64,000 nucleotides of DNA. It comes from Aphanomyces cochlioides. Its lineage: Eukaryota > Oomycota > Saprolegniomycetes > Saprolegniales > Verrucalvaceae. The position numbers and the translations under genes are program-made. The notes below the pieces were generated by a model. It did not search any database. It was not told where the DNA came from and saw only the letters and a program-made list of their open reading frames with translations. Within the stretch, counting starts at the first letter, position 1, and the number at the start of each line of letters is the position of its first letter. Positions 1 through 8,012 of the stretch are shown one piece after another. The stretch spans positions 2,728,001 to 2,792,000 of the forward strand of contig JAHQRK010000004.1 in NCBI GenBank assembly GCA_019828595.1, in the 5' to 3' direction.

Positions 1-1144
1 CACGCTTGCGAAGGAGGGGTTCGAGTTCCTCCATCGTGGGCTGGTAAGGAGCAACGTCCTTGGTCTTGATGGCCTTGGCAGACTGAGACCGCTGTTGCGC
101 TTGGAAGGCCCATACGTCGTTGGGGGCCTGGCGGTTGTTGGGTTGGCCACGGCCAGGTGTCTGGGCTCCGCCAGATTGAGAAATGTTTTCCAAATGCGAT
201 CCGGGTGAAGCCTGAGACGATGGCTGGCGGACTGAGTGAGAGTCCGAGTCGTGCGTCAGACCAATACTCAAGCGTGCGTCAGAGGCTTGGTCTTGTCCGG
301 ACCCTGTCCCATGGTGGACAGAGTCACACGTTTGACCTTCACTCGCGTTGGACTTCGAGAAGCTTCCATGGGTGACTTGGTCTTGAGTATTCCCATGACC
401 AACACTGGCCACAGGGTTGTTCGCGATTGTTCCAGATCTTGCCCGATGATTCTTCGAGAAGAGACCATCACTCATGGAGCGACTAGTCTCGATGGGATCT
501 TGACCTGTCGCCAGAGTGGACTTGTCGCTCGGGGGATTCTTCGAGAAGGGACCTTCACTCAGGGATGGACTGTTCTCGAATCTTCCTTGACATGTCGTCA
601 TGTTGACGTCGGTGCTTGAGCGAGTCTTCGAGAAGCCACTATCACTCGTCGAGAGAACATTCTCGAAAGGAACAGAACCCAACGGAGTCTTGCCAGGCAA
701 GCCACCATCACTCACGATGGACGTGGTTGATGGAGATTCTTCGGGCAAGGTCGTTGACGTCATGAGCACATCTTCCGAGGTTGGAACGCCGTCTTGCCAG
801 GCTTCGTCGCAAGTGTCAGAGGTCGTTGGATCATTCGCGGGATCGCAAGCCTTCGTCGAGCGAGTCACAGGCAAGGGTTCAAAACGGCGCGGTTTCGAAG
901 GGGTTGCACGTTGACGTGGAAACGGAACGCGCGTTGGAGTAGGGAGCGGATTCGTAGACGCGTCATGATGCGAAGCGTTGGAAGCATCGTCGACGTCCTC
1001 TTCCAACGACGACACCATGTCGGTATCGCTTGGGGATGGGTCAGCAACGACGACGACGTCCATATCGCTGGGGCTGGACGCCGAGGGAGAGAACGCGGAG
1101 GAGCAAGATGGGGCACGAGGGTTGGTCGAGCGGGTAGCAACCAT
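1..1144 (-). CDS. LINE ORF1 protein, N-terminal 381 codons (partial, no stop inside window)
   Basis: The frame read from the ATG at 1144 stays open to the window edge with no stop. The ATG follows the conserved 5' UTR directly and sits in the same place as the ORF1 ATG of element D (45693). Near residues 343-380 the block W-A-F-Q-A-Q-Q-R...PTMEEL..LL.KR matches W-E-F-Q-A-K-Q-R...PTMAEL..LL.KR at residues 167-203 of the D protein, which identifies it as ORF1. The region before that block is about 175 residues longer than in D. It is rich in Ser, Thr, Asp and Pro, so probably disordered, and carries a 29-residue repeat with core F-S-K (coding positions 353, 452, 539 and 626). By analogy with LINE ORF1 proteins it should bind element RNA; the RNA-binding part itself lies outside the window. 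Confidence 0.8.
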   Translation of the reverse strand, partial: MVATRSTNPRAPSCSSAFSPSASSPSDMDVVVVADPSPSDTDMVSSLEEDVDDASNASHHDASTNPLPTPTRVPFPRQRATPSKPRRFEPLPVTRSTKACDPANDPTTSDTCDEAWQDGVPTSEDVLMTSTTLPEESPSTTSIVSDGGLPGKTPLGSVPFENVLSTSDSGFSKTRSSTDVNMTTCQGRFENSPSLSEGPFSKNPPSDKSTLATGQDPIETSRSMSDGLFSKNHRARSGTIANNPVASVGHGNTQDQVTHGSFSKSNASEGQTCDSVHHGTGSGQDQASDARLSIGLTHDSDSHSVRQPSSQASPGSHLENISQSGGAQTPGRGQPNNRQAPNDVWAFQAQQRSQSAKAIKTKDVAPYQPTMEELEPLLRKR

Positions 1145-1195
1145 ATTGTCAGTTTTGGACAGTGGTACTGCGGGGTAGCTGGCAAATTGGAAACT
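1145..1195 (-). promoter_or_regulatory. Element A 5' UTR (51 nt), conserved with element D
   Basis: It runs from the tRNA boundary to the ORF1 ATG. Positions 1147-1195 equal 45696-45744 of element D. In the sense RNA it starts AGUUU, which can pair with AAACU near its 3' end, and it holds a CAGU/ACUG hairpin. It lies head to head with the tRNA gene, 1-2 bp from the tRNA 5' end, so any promoter must be within or downstream of it. No function is shown. Confidence 0.6.
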
Positions 1196-1196
1196 A

Positions 1197-1269
1197 GCCC
1201 GTCTAGCTCAGTCGGTAGAGCGCAAGGCTCTTAACCTTGTGGTCGTGGGTTCGAGCCCCACGGTGGGCG
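1197..1269 (+). tRNA. tRNA-Lys(CTT): tRNA-Lys (anticodon CTT), array copy 1
   Basis: A 73-nt cloverleaf. The acceptor stem GCCCGTC/GGTGGGC has two G-U pairs, followed by the D arm GCTC/GAGC. The anticodon arm CAAGG/CCTTG has loop CTCTTAA with CTT at 1230-1232. The T arm is GTGGG/CCCAC with loop TTCGAGC, and the discriminator base is G. There is no intron and no encoded CCA. CTT decodes AAG as lysine, and the sequence is very close to animal tRNA-Lys(CTT). All 36 intact copies in the window look identical. This copy abuts the 5' end of element A and is therefore the gene rebuilt by that element's target-site duplication. The distance to the next copy is 1013 bp. Confidence 0.98.
1204..1258 (+). 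promoter_or_regulatory. Internal Pol III promoter: A box (1204-1215) and B box (1248-1258)
   Basis: The A box TAGCTCAGTCGG and B box GGTTCGAGCCC are inside the tRNA and fit the eukaryotic TFIIIC-binding consensus. The same boxes occur in every intact copy. The LINE insertion point lies within the A box, between CTCA and GTCGG, so every left-hand stub has lost half of box A and all of box B. Confidence 0.85.
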
Positions 1270-1273
1270 CTTC

Positions 1274-1286
1274 TTTTGCTCTTTTT
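1274..1286 (+). terminator. Pol III terminators (T4 at 1274-1277, T5 at 1282-1286)
   Basis: Two T runs begin 5 and 13 nt after the tRNA 3' end on the coding strand, as expected for Pol III termination. The same pair follows each of the other 35 intact genes at the same spacing. Confidence 0.85.
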
Positions 1287-1404
1287 GGGTCCCAGACATA
1301 CATTCCTCTCACACACAATCCCCACTTTTTAAAACACTTGATCCCTCCAACTGCAGCTTCTTTGTCTGACAATACCTCCGTCCTTCCAAGCCTTCACTCC
1401 ACGA

Positions 1405-1907
1405 CTATGTGATATGGTCGACTATGTGATATGGTCGACTATGTGATGGAGTGGTCTACACAATACCGTCGAGGATGTGATGACGGTCGAAAACATGATA
1501 CCGTCGAGTCTGGGATATAGTGCGTGTGAGTCCACGAAGTTCACGGTGCAATGGCATACGTCATTTTGTGCAGCGCGTGAGACGGTCGAGTCTGTGAGAC
1601 GGTGGAAAAGTGTGAAAACGTATAGTCAGTCTGTGAGGCAGTGACGTATGTGACGAGGTCGGATAAATGGCGGAGTTTGTGCCACTGTAGAATATGTGAT
1701 TCAGTGCTGCATGTGAAGAGATGGAATGCGTGATACGTGACTCGGTGGCGCCACGGATAAGTTGGCGTATGCGATATCGTGGCGTCTACGATGCGGTAGA
1801 GTGTGTGGTGGAGTAGACTTTGTGAGTGGAATATATGTTGTGTATGATGGCGTGATGTCTGTGACGCAGTGGAGTATGTGATGCAGTGGACAATGTGATG
1901 CGAGGTT
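1405..1907 (+). repeat. Spacer satellite: decayed 17-bp tandem repeat (representative unit)
   Basis: Exact 17-mers occur at 1405-1421 and 1422-1438, with related 17-mers at 1439-1455 and 1456-1472. A further run of 17-bp steps lies at 1768-1784, 1785-1801, 1802-1818, 1819-1835 and 1836-1852, and again at 1874-1890 and 1891-1907. The shared core is TGTGAT followed by GGT or CGGTNGA. A 39-bp segment (1594-1632) is present one to three times in other units. The rest of the spacer, up to the next tRNA, shows the same TGTGA words with less regular spacing. Confidence 0.8.
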
Positions 1908-2209
1908 GATACGTTGGAGTCCTTGGTGGATATATGTGCCTTCCTAGGCAGGTTGGGAAGCTGTCGAGTTGAACAACCGTAGGACTTGGTATAGAACGTG
2001 TGTAATGCATGGCGTCGTCATCGAATGGAATGGTTGTGGTGGAAAAGTAAGTTGTGATGTGTGTCGTTTGTCTGTGAGCATGATTTGGTGCGTGGTATGA
2101 GTTGGTGAATACTTTTGTGTCGGAGGTCGGTACTGAGTGTCCCCTGCGTTTTGAGTGTGACAGTGTTCTGGAGTGTGTTGTATGTATGGAGTGTGTATGT
2201 CGTCAGGAA

Positions 2210-2282
2210 GCCCGTCTAGCTCAGTCGGTAGAGCGCAAGGCTCTTAACCTTGTGGTCGTGGGTTCGAGCCCCACGGTGGGCG
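2210..2282 (+). tRNA. tRNA-Lys(CTT): tRNA-Lys (CTT), array copy 2
   Basis: Same 73-nt sequence as copy 1. It is 996 bp from the truncated tRNA at 3206. Spacer: one copy of the 17-mer, one 39-bp segment, 17-bp block (gtatgtgatgcagtgga) present, T variant (cattttgtgc). Confidence 0.97.
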
Positions 2283-3205
2283 CTTCTTTTGCTCTTTTTG
2301 GGTCCCAGACATACATTCCTCTCACACACAATCCCCACTTTTTAAAACACTTGATCCCTCCAACTGCAGCTTCTTTGTCTGACAATACCTCCGTCCTTCC
2401 AAGCCTTCACTCCACGACTATGTGATATGGTCGACTATGTGATGGAGTGGTCTACACAATACCGTCGAGGATGTGATGACGGTCGAAAACATGATACCGT
2501 CGAGTCTGGGATATAGTGCGTGTGAGTCCACGAAGTTCACGGTGCAATGGCATACGTCATTTTGTGCAGCGCGTGAGACGGTCGAGTCTGTGAGACGGTG
2601 GAAAAGTGTGAAAACGTATAGTCAGTCTGTGAGGCAGTGACGTATGTGACGAGGTCGGATAAATGGCGGAGTTTGTGCCACTGTAGAATATGTGATTCAG
2701 TGCTGCATGTGAAGAGATGGAATGCGTGATACGTGACTCGGTGGCGCCACGGATAAGTTGGCGTATGCGATATCGTGGCGTCTACGATGCGGTAGAGTGT
2801 GTGGTGGAGTAGACTTTGTGAGTGGAATATATGTTGTGTATGATGGCGTGATGTCTGTGACGCAGTGGAGTATGTGATGCAGTGGACAATGTGATGCGAG
2901 GTTGATACGTTGGAGTCCTTGGTGGATATATGTGCCTTCCTAGGCAGGTTGGGAAGCTGTCGAGTTGAACAACCGTAGGACTTGGTATAGAACGTGTGTA
3001 ATGCATGGCGTCGTCATCGAATGGAATGGTTGTGGTGGAAAAGTAAGTTGTGATGTGTGTCGTTTGTCTGTGAGCATGATTTGGTGCGTGGTATGAGTTG
3101 GTGAATACTTTTGTGTCGGAGGTCGGTACTGAGTGTCCCCTGCGTTTTGAGTGTGACAGTGTTCTGGAGTGTGTTGTATGTATGGAGTGTGTATGTCGTC
3201 AGGAA

Positions 3206-3220
3206 GCCCGTCTAGCTCAG
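3206..3220 (+). pseudogene. tRNA-Lys stub left by insertion of element C
   Basis: Only the first 14-15 nt of the tRNA (gcccgtctagctcag) remain. After that the sequence becomes the 3' end of element C. With the preceding two A residues, it repeats at 7938-7954, where the tRNA gene is whole. It should not be transcribed as a tRNA because half of box A and all of box B are missing. Confidence 0.95.
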
Positions 3221-3229
3221 TGTACAATC

Positions 3230-3370
3230 GCGTATATTGAATTTAATTATACGCTAAATAGTAATGACCGTCATTAATCACTCTTGAGTGAATAATATTG
3301 GTGCTTGTGAGATTTGAACTCAAGAAGTTTTACCTCTTGAAACTTGATTTCTGTTGTATCAGTTGATACA
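3230..3370 (-). other. Element C 3'-end structured region: four inverted repeats and a B-box-like word
   Basis: Perfect inverted repeats are gcgtata/tatacgc (3230-3236 with 3248-3254), taatgac/gtcatta (3262-3268 with 3270-3276), tcactc/gagtga (3278-3283 with 3286-3291) and tgtatca/tgataca (3355-3361 with 3364-3370). On the element strand 3311-3319 reads GTTCAAATC, a match to the Pol III B box. It sits in a T-arm-like context that ends in CACCA near 3299. In C2 the last hairpin differs only in its loop. These may be recognition structures for the reverse transcriptase; that is inference. Confidence 0.5.
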
Positions 3371-3420
3371 GTGCAATGTTGACACTTGACACGTCGAATC
3401 TTGGACTTGGGTGAGGGTCA

Positions 3421-4452
3421 TCATGTTTCGTGACAAGGTGACTGGTCTTGGGTGTTGTAGACATGGGACAGAAGTGTCTGGTCTTCGTCATCAGATGGCT
3501 GTGGAATAATCTTGGACGGGGCCATCATCTGGAGAACTCCCAAATGTTGGCTTGACTCATCTTGGACGGGACCAGTGCCATAGGAAATATCCACATGTTG
3601 GTTGGACTCATCTTGGACGGAGCAGATTTCTTGTCTCAATGGCGCGTCATTGTCGGAACATGGGTGCGCTGTGTCCAAATGTTTCTTCGGCCACATCTTG
3701 TATCTTGATTTTTGTATAGGGCGTCTTGGAGTCCACTCGTTGGGTAGTGTGAAATTCTTGAGGATGAGATTGGAGAACTTCCTTGTGGATTTAATGGCTG
3801 CGGGTTCATTTTCCGATTTGCCTGCTGCCCAACACACCGTCAGGCTGCCTCTCCGTTGCCTCGCTTTGGTTGCTTGCCTCTCGTTTGCGTTCCTTCTCGT
3901 CCGTGGTTTGGCCTTGCTTGTCCGACGTTCTTCCCTCTGCCTTGAAGCTCGACCTGCCTCGTTGTATTCCTGCTTTGCGCCACACTTGTTGCTGCGTCTC
4001 TCGTGTTCTCCTGTCTCGCTGTTCGATCGTCGTTGTTGCCGTCGCTGTCGTCTCTGCCGTGTGGCTGCTCGCTTGTCTCTGTCTTGGCCGTGTCGCTGTC
4101 TCTGTCGTGTCTGCCGTGTGGCTGCTCGCTTGTCTCTGTCTTGGCCGTGTCGCTGTCTCTGTCGTGTCTGCTGTGTGATTGCTCGCTTGTATCTGTTGTG
4201 GCCGTGTCGCTGTCTCTGTCGTCTCTGCCGTGTGGCTGCTCGCTTGTCTCTGTCTTGGCCGTGTCGCTGTCTCTGTCGTGTCTGCCGTGTGATTGCTCGC
4301 TTATCTCTGTCTTGGCCGTGTCGCTGTCTCTGTCGTGTCTGCCGTGTGACTGCTCGCTTGTCTCTGTTTTGGCCGTGTCGCTGTCGCTGTCGTCTCTGCC
4401 GTGTGGCTGCTCGCTTGTCTGCTGCTACGATGGGCGTTTCCAAGGAAGAATT
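3421..4452 (-). CDS. Arginine-rich open frame in element C (possible ORF3 or remnant)
   Basis: This is an open frame of about 343 codons downstream of the reverse transcriptase. The first third is a 19-residue repeat (core QRQRHGQDRDKRAATRQ) encoded by the 57-bp minisatellite. A basic, low-complexity stretch follows, and then a more protein-like C-terminus with two VQDES.QH repeats and an acidic segment SDDEDQ. The frame begins after a TGA at 4455-4453 and has no AUG until near its end, which argues against independent translation. Since 57 is a multiple of three, the repeat part could stay open by chance, but the 600 nt outside the repeats are also open. It has no similarity to the ORF3 of element D that I can see. 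I do not recognise a domain; it may be a decayed nucleic-acid-binding ORF3. Confidence 0.3.
   Translation of the reverse strand, partial: NSSLETPIVAADKRAATRQRRQRQRHGQNRDKRAVTRQTRQRQRHGQDRDKRAITRQTRQRQRHGQDRDKRAATRQRRQRQRHGHNRYKRAITQQTRQRQRHGQDRDKRAATRQTRQRQRHGQDRDKRAATRQRRQRRQQRRSNSETGEHERRSNKCGAKQEYNEAGRASRQREERRTSKAKPRTRRNANERQATKARQRRGSLTVCWAAGKSENEPAAIKSTRKFSNLILKNFTLPNEWTPRRPIQKSRYKMWPKKHLDTAHPCSDNDAPLRQEICSVQDESNQHVDISYGTGPVQDESSQHLGVLQMMAPSKIIPQPSDDEDQTLLSHVYNTQDQSPCHET
4059..4421 (+). repeat. 57-bp minisatellite in element C (6 full copies plus 21 bp)
   Basis: Copies start at 4059, 4116, 4173, 4230, 4287, 4344 and 4401 (partial). The unit begins gtgtggctgctcgcttgtct and is pyrimidine-rich on this strand. 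Copies differ by a few bases (for example gattgc for ggctgc). The same array with the same variants is in C2 at 21546-21908. Confidence 0.95.
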
Positions 4453-4975
4453 TCAAGACGTTGAAGACATCAAGGCGTTCAAGACTTGGTTTTTTGAAGC
4501 TATGGCTCCGAATGGCGACCATCCTGTGTACTTCGCTCGTCGGAGGAAGGGGTGGTAGAAGGAGTCTGAACTGCCAGCGATGGGGGCCTTCCTGGAGGGC
4601 TCTCTACGCATATGGACGTCTTCTCGCAATGACCCCGGTCTGAGGGTAGCGGTTGACTTGCTTCGACATTTTTTGGCCTCAATTCATGGAGCCGGACAGT
4701 TCTGCGGAAGTGTATGTTGGCTGACTCCCTTCATGCATGGATGCAGGGCTAAGAACCTGGTCAGTTCGTGTCCGTGGAAGTGGATTGAGTGCTTTGGGTT
4801 TGCCTCTTTGTGGGTTTGTCTCTTTATGGCTTTATGCCTTTCGGCCTTTGGCCTTGATTTTGGGTGTCCCTTTCTTTTTACTCCTTTGTTGGAGCCCCCG
4901 GGGGTAGCGGTCAAGTCAAGACTTCGTCGGAAAAGGAGGTTTGGCGACTTTGGCTTTGATGACTTGTTTGTGTAG
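4431..4975 (+). pseudogene. Coding-like remnant on the strand opposite to LINE C
   Basis: From an ATG at 4431 a frame reads about 42 residues of ordinary-looking protein (KEEFQDVEDIKAF...DHPVYFARRRKGW) to a TAG at 4556-4558. It then continues open in the same frame to 4975, including LRVAVDLLRHFLASIHGAG. The remnant could be a fragment of a host gene or of another element captured in antisense. I do not recognise the family. The same segment is in C2 (21918-22462). The remaining 4976-5451 is T-rich, with no gene I can support. Confidence 0.25.
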
Positions 4976-5451
4976 GGTGGCGAGCGCGCGCGATATTTGC
5001 TTTTTGTGTTTGTTGGCGATCAAGTTTGGCGATTTTCGACTTCAAGAAAGCGCGAAGAAACGTGGGGGTTAGCACACGAGCGCAGCTATGGGCGGCCCGT
5101 TCACCAACTTTCGGTAAGTTTCTTCTTTGTCTTTGTGGCTTGACTTTTGCTTAGTTTGCTTTTGGTTTGCGACGAAACCTTCTGAAAATCGCTAAGTCTT
5201 CAAGAAATTTCTCGCCGATTTCACGCGAAGCGCTGCCCAAATTCTTAATTTTGTAATTCAGCCTTGAATTACCAATTTTTCTTGTGTTTTTTGGTTTGAT
5301 TTCAAGTTTGCCTTGGCTGCAAGTAAGTTGGTCAGCTAGAATCACTTCTAACTTGAAAATTTAGTTTGAATTTGCATTGGATCGATCAAGTTCAAATCCA
5401 CTCTTGAAATTTGGAGCGACTTTATGTTGGCTGAAGAAGGCGAGTCGATTT

Positions 5452-7937
5452 TTATGAAGTTGATCCTCCGCGTCCATGACTTGCAAACGCCTTGGTATGT
5501 CGTTTGAAATATTCCTTGTATTGAGTTTGTCGTTTTAGGACAACAAGAATGCGGTTGACGGTTTGGAGCGTCTGCTCATCGTTATTTTGACGAAGCCATC
5601 GGCGGACGTTTGAACTCCAAAACGTGAACGCGATGTCATTGAGAGCAGGTATGTATGGTGTTGGAGCATTGTCGAATTTGACTCGGTTGCGGTGTGTCCA
5701 TAGGAGATGAAGGATGGTGCACATCAACATGAACCATAACTGGTGCAACAAGTCCTTGTGCGAAGACCAACGCCTTGCGACTTGAAAGGAGTCAAGATTT
5801 TCAATCCAATCCCAACTGAAGCGTACTCCGAATGGACCCCAAGCTTCTCTGTGAGGTAACCAAACACTGCGGATCCGTCGGCAATCCATGAATAGATGCT
5901 GCTTAGTCTCGCGTTCGTAGCACTGGGGATAGCAGCATTGTACAGCATTGGGGTGAGCAGATTCCATGAATCGAAACTTGTCGCTAACGGGAAGAATGTC
6001 ATAGATAGCACGAAACCAAACGTCCGCCTGAACTGGTGTAACAATCTTGGACAATGGCTTGACGTATCTCGACAGGTAAACGCTGATCGTTTTCTTGTCT
6101 GGTCTCATTGATGTTTCTAGGGGATGCTTCTTCGTCATTGGCGGTGCATGGAAGGTTATCTGCTTCAGTATCTTGGCTGTCCAGGAACAGAAAGGTATGT
6201 CTTGTTCATTGTGTCGAAAGACAATGAAGCTTTGTTGTTCAGGACTACGTGGAACTGCACCTGCAACCGGCACGTCAGCCTGAGTCCAAACATCGGTTGC
6301 CATTGAGGTCAAGAGCTTGTAGAAGTGTTGGAAACTCGTTGGAATTGGTGAGTCATCGACAAAGTCGTCTTCGAGTGCGGTCATCATGGCTTTGAATTCG
6401 TCGTAGGTTGGCCATGTCCTTGTTGGAGTCAAGAAATCTTGCAAGCTTTGAAAGCCACTGCGGGCCAAGTGACGATACCAATCGCGATGATTTTTCAACT
6501 TGATCGCCAAGGAAGACGTCCCCTCTCGACCGGACACTTGGAACAGTGGGTGCGACGACAACCAAATCGGCATTTGGATCATCTGATGAATTGTAGGTTC
6601 ATGTGGCGTTTTGGCAGTCATTGGAATTTTGGCCCAATGCTTCCAAATGTCTTGCCATAATGGCGACAGCAAATTGCGTTGGACAAGCTTGTTGTTGAGC
6701 GATGGATGGTATACCAAGAAATCCCACCGATCATTACGAGAATATGGGCTCATACATCGGCGCAATCGATCTGAAGGTAAAATTGCCCACGATTGCGATG
6801 TATCATGCTCCTCTTTGACTAGAAGCTGGAGCCGTATGAGTCGTTGTTTGCGAATAGTTGAGGCTATGTGAGGCACTTTCAAGCCAATTTTTGGGTCGTG
6901 CACAAGGCCACCAGCAGCAAGAGCCAGATATTTTTCTGTCGTTTGAGTCCTGCGACTGAGAACAAATTTGTTCACCATGGATTGCCACTGCTGAATGGTA
7001 CTGTCTTGAATTGGTAAAACCATGGTGTAATGCCACAACTGTGATAGGAGCATGGTGTTTACGAGTAATCTTCGACCTTTGATCGTTCTCGCTCGACACG
7101 CCCAAGTGGTGAAGGATTTGTAGAACTTGTCGGTGATGGTTTTGATTTGTAGGTTTGGATCCAAGTTATGACCTAGGTGGATGCCCAGATACTTGACTGG
7201 AAATCCACTGGGAACCATATTCAATCTCGGGTGGTGGACAACGGGCTGTTTGCTGTCGAGAGTGAGTACTTTGCTTTTGCTCCTGTTTAACTTGGCACCA
7301 GAGTGACGACAAAACTTGTCGACAAGTTGCAATTGCGCTTCAAGGTCTACCAGAGATCCAGAAACAAGGGTTGTGTCGTCTGCGAACAAGAGGACCGAAG
7401 CGATCCCTCCTTCTGCGTTGGAAAAGGCGAAGCCGCGCTCCGGGTGGTTGCGCAACAATTGTGCAAGTGGCTCGATCGTCATCACAAACAACATTGAAGA
7501 CAAAGGGTCGCCTTGCTTGACTCCCCGCGTTGGATGGAACGGCTGTGTAAGTTCTCCATTGATGTTCAAACTTACTTTGGTGTCTTTGTAGAGGAGTTTG
7601 ATCCAGTTAATAAAGTTGTCTCCCACATTAAACTTTTGGAGTACTTGATACATGAAGTTGTGGTTCACGCGGTCATAAGCTTTCTCGAAATCCAAGAACA
7701 TGGCGTAAGCTTCTTCACTGAATATTGTGCAATAATGCTGAAGATCTTGAAGGAAAATGACGTGATCATGAATACGTCTGCCTTTGACGAATCCATTTTG
7801 CTCTGGTTGGATGATACTTGGCAATACATGCGATAGCCTGTAGGCCAAAGCTCTCGACAAGACCTTCACCTCCACTGGAATCAATGCAATGGGACGATAG
7901 TTGGCGGGATTCCGACGGTCGCCGCCCTTGAAGAGCA
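5452..7937 (-). pseudogene. LINE reverse transcriptase (ORF2, 5'-truncated), element C
   Basis: This is the C-terminal 828 codons of an ORF2 protein, which copies element RNA into DNA at the nicked target. It enters at LFKGGDRRNPANYRPI (RT motif 1). Motif A is FLDFEKAYD (Asp 83), motif B is PTRGVKQGDP (residues 137-145) and motif C is LLFADD (residues 184-188). The SGAKLN and VKYLGIHLG blocks follow. A C-terminal zinc-knuckle-like pattern CYPQC...H....C stands about 130 residues from the end. No stop or frameshift interrupts the frame. The endonuclease domain and start are gone; the first codon at the break is TTG in mid-protein. The arrangement is typical of L1/Tx1-like LINEs. C2 differs at two residues (Phe/Leu near 170 and Ser/Pro near 725). 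Confidence 0.9.
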
Positions 7938-7939
7938 AA

Positions 7940-8012
7940 GCCCGTCTAGCTCAGTCGGTAGAGCGCAAGGCTCTTAACCTTGTGGTCGTGGGTTCGAGCC
8001 CCACGGTGGGCG
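7940..8012 (+). tRNA. tRNA-Lys(CTT): tRNA-Lys (CTT), array copy 3
   Basis: Identical to copy 1. It is rebuilt at the 5' end of element C by the target duplication. Unit 1069 bp, two 39-bp segments, T variant. Confidence 0.97.

Larger units (their letters stand above)
1..1195 (-). mobile_element. LINE element A, 5' end (continues beyond the left edge)
   Basis: A non-LTR retrotransposon on the minus strand, of which only the 5' UTR and the first part of ORF1 are inside the window. Its 5' end lies directly against an intact tRNA-Lys gene (start 1197), as for element D at 45746. The last 49 nt before the ORF1 start match the 5' UTR of D base for base, although the ORF1 proteins have diverged strongly. 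The 3' end and its target-site duplicate are outside the window. It may belong to the B/E family, whose ORF1 is otherwise seen only as a short tail; that is inference. Confidence 0.85.
1197..3220 (+). repeat. tRNA-Lys tandem array, block 1 (two units plus a stub)
   Basis: Units start at 1197 (1013 bp) and 2210 (996 bp). Each holds the 73-nt tRNA, a Pol III terminator, about 130 bp of A/C-rich flank and a spacer of decayed 17-bp repeats that is rich in G and T on this strand. The block ends in a truncated tRNA where element C inserted. Unit 1 has two copies of the 17-mer ctatgtgatatggtcga before its variant, unit 2 has one. I see no protein-coding gene in the spacers. Confidence 0.95.
3221..7937 (-). 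mobile_element. LINE element C, 5'-truncated, inserted in tRNA-Lys
   Basis: The element is 4717 bp on the minus strand, flanked by the 17-bp direct repeat aagcccgtctagctcag (3204-3220 and 7938-7954). The 5' end is cut inside ORF2, just ahead of reverse transcriptase motif 1, so ORF1 and the endonuclease are missing. The 3' end has no poly(A); it finishes in a series of hairpins and the word ATTG near the target. Between the RT stop (5452) and the 3' end lie about 2.2 kb holding an arginine-rich open frame, a 57-bp minisatellite and a coding-like remnant on the other strand. The family is clearly distinct from B, D and E. C2 at 20708 is a copy with identical ends. Confidence 0.93.

Noticed and set aside
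1786..2010. Minus-strand frames of 74 and 150 codons in the spacers
   Set aside because: They are by-products of the G/T-rich decayed satellite. The 74- and 150-codon versions interconvert through loss of the 17-bp block, which shifts the frame.
2102..2425. A 107-codon plus-strand open frame repeated in nearly every unit, passing through the tRNA gene
   Set aside because: Its central third is simply the tRNA read in one frame ([13 protein letters not shown]), a known source of false protein entries. The rest is spacer. No sign of coding selection.
3602..4558. Cysteine-rich 318-codon plus-strand frame in element C (and 21089-22045 in C2)
   Set aside because: Its repeats are the opposite strand of the 57-bp minisatellite and it lacks an AUG. 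Only the part after 4431 looks protein-like, and that is listed separately.
5087..5119. ATG followed by a GTAAGT splice-donor-like word in element C, as a host gene's first exon
   Set aside because: A short match with nothing identifiable downstream. Chance occurrence is likely.
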